Assembly (NCBI RefSeq): GCF_000379925.1
Contig: NZ_KB904316.1
Location: 189-53,407, forward strand
DNA from: Porphyromonas levii DSM 23370
GTDB taxonomy: Bacteria; Bacteroidota; Bacteroidia; Bacteroidales; Porphyromonadaceae
Direction: 5' to 3'
Length of the DNA stretch: 53,219 nucleotides
This document shows positions 52,820 to 53,219 of this stretch, in pieces. The notes under the pieces are model-generated. The model was not told the DNA's origin. It was given only the letters and a program-made list of their open reading frames with translations, and did no database searches. Position 1 is the first letter of the stretch; the number at the start of each line of letters is the position of its first letter. The translations under genes were made by a program, and so were the position numbers.

Positions 52820-52866
52820 AAGAGGGGCTACGCAAATACCTATTACGGTATTGCGTAGCCCCTCTT
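52820..52866. terminator. Strong terminator after yidC
   Basis: 14-bp perfect arms AAGAGGGGCTACGC (52820-52833) and GCGTAGCCCCTCTT (52853-52866), extended by AATACC/GGTATT around a single bulge and a 6-base loop. Symmetric, so possibly bidirectional. It separates yidC from the insertion element. Confidence 0.85.
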
Positions 52867-52888
52867 AGTATTCACTACTTGCTAGAAA

Positions 52889-53219
52889 GTAACTCTCCCA
52901 AAACGGGCGTATTGTGTCGGTTTATTATTGTAGTCATCTTTGCGGTTGGAAGTTGTTCAGGTATTAGATGACTACGATTTATGTTTAATCTAAATGAAAG
53001 CAATTGCTTTTTCCTATTTATTAGTGGCGTTGACTTGAGGAAAGGGTTTGGAGGTTTGGAGGGGATCATTCTTAGAGATGGTCGCAATCCTTTAGAGGGG
53101 GATGTGTTTGTGTTTATCAATAGGTCGAGGACTACGATGAAATTGCTCCACTGGGAACGGGGCGGGTATGTGATTTACCATAAACGCCTGGAATGTGGTC
53201 GGATAAGCCATAAGGTGTT
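52889..53219 (+). mobile_element. IS66-type element, left part (runs out of the window)
   Basis: A likely left inverted repeat begins GTAACTCTCCC at 52889, 23 bases after the yidC terminator. IS66-family ends start with GTAA. Only about 90 bases separate it from the tnpB start, so the accessory tnpA gene of classical IS66 elements is absent on this side. The right end and the main transposase gene would lie beyond 53219. Confidence 0.65.
52981..53219 (+). CDS. tnpB: IS66 family accessory protein TnpB (partial, right edge)
   Basis: 79 codons from ATG 52981 to the window end, still open. The translation includes VDLRKGFGGLEG, GRNPLEGDVFVFIN and KLLHWERGGYVIYHKRLE, the TnpB (IS66 Orf2) signature. 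Known: TnpB accompanies the IS66 DDE transposase, but its role is unclear. The start is chosen as the first ATG in frame; a 7-codon mini-ORF (52968-52988) overlaps it and might couple translation. Confidence 0.88.
   Translation, partial: MFNLNESNCFFLFISGVDLRKGFGGLEGIILRDGRNPLEGDVFVFINRSRTTMKLLHWERGGYVIYHKRLECGRISHKV

Overview
The window looks like a chromosome segment of a Bacteroidales bacterium, most likely a Porphyromonas relative. The evidence is the TAnnTTTG/TTG promoter style, two TonB-dependent receptors plus a related beta-barrel protein with lipoproteins, the DUF4290-murA-rimM cluster, and an IS66-type element at the right edge. Genus is an inference from gene content only.

Positions 1 to about 26,200 hold most of a transposable (Mu-like) prophage lying on the minus strand. 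Its immunity end is inside the window and its tail-tip end runs off the left edge. From right to left: an S24-type repressor on the plus strand (24849-25589), a divergent operator region, then an early block. The early block holds an HTH protein, a MuA-type DDE transposase, a MuB-type AAA+ ATPase, a second RecA-like ATPase, GemA, DUF3164, a HAD-like protein and small proteins, and it ends at a clear intrinsic terminator (18275-18311). A late block follows: terminase small and large subunits, gp36-like protein, a portal/head-morphogenesis fusion with a C-terminal nuclease-like domain, virion morphogenesis protein, tail-completion protein, protease/scaffold, major capsid, a lysis cassette, an HU-like protein, tail tube, tail chaperones with a probable -1 frameshift, tape measure, distal tail protein, and a large tail-tip/receptor-binding protein still open at base 1. 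There is no sheath gene, so the virion should be a siphovirus driven by Mu-type transposition.

Two regulatory layers in the phage stand out. A duplicated late-promoter module (18208-18270 and 12028-12090) carries an identical 41-bp block with a 23-bp dyad just upstream of a textbook Bacteroidetes promoter; one copy drives the terminase/portal block and the other the protease/capsid block. Separately, a 22-bp repeat unit beginning CATCACTAGT occurs three times at 8808-8873 and twice at 21286-21329, always at exactly 22-bp spacing, in two otherwise unrelated gene gaps. The non-coding phage end (25590-26318) holds five GCACCCCC motifs phased at 12 bp.

The host part (26319-52870) is ordinary in gene content but has well-marked regulation. 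On the minus strand lie an MlaD-family protein, a C69 dipeptidase and a TonB-dependent receptor preceded by a TPP riboswitch, so probably a thiamin or thiamin-precursor receptor. On the plus strand a beta-barrel protein is followed by a compact run lysS-gpsA-pgi-DUF4290-murA-rimM-sigma54 response regulator-histidine kinase. MurA carries Asp where the fosfomycin-targeted Cys normally sits. Next is a probable metal-uptake locus: CCTAGG-centred palindromes, a leaderless-looking His-rich membrane protein, a TonB receptor and two paralogous lipoproteins. Another outer-membrane beta-barrel protein, pyrG and yidC follow, with a very strong terminator. An IS66-type tnpB begins at 52981 and leaves the window.

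No tRNA, rRNA or CRISPR array was recognised.
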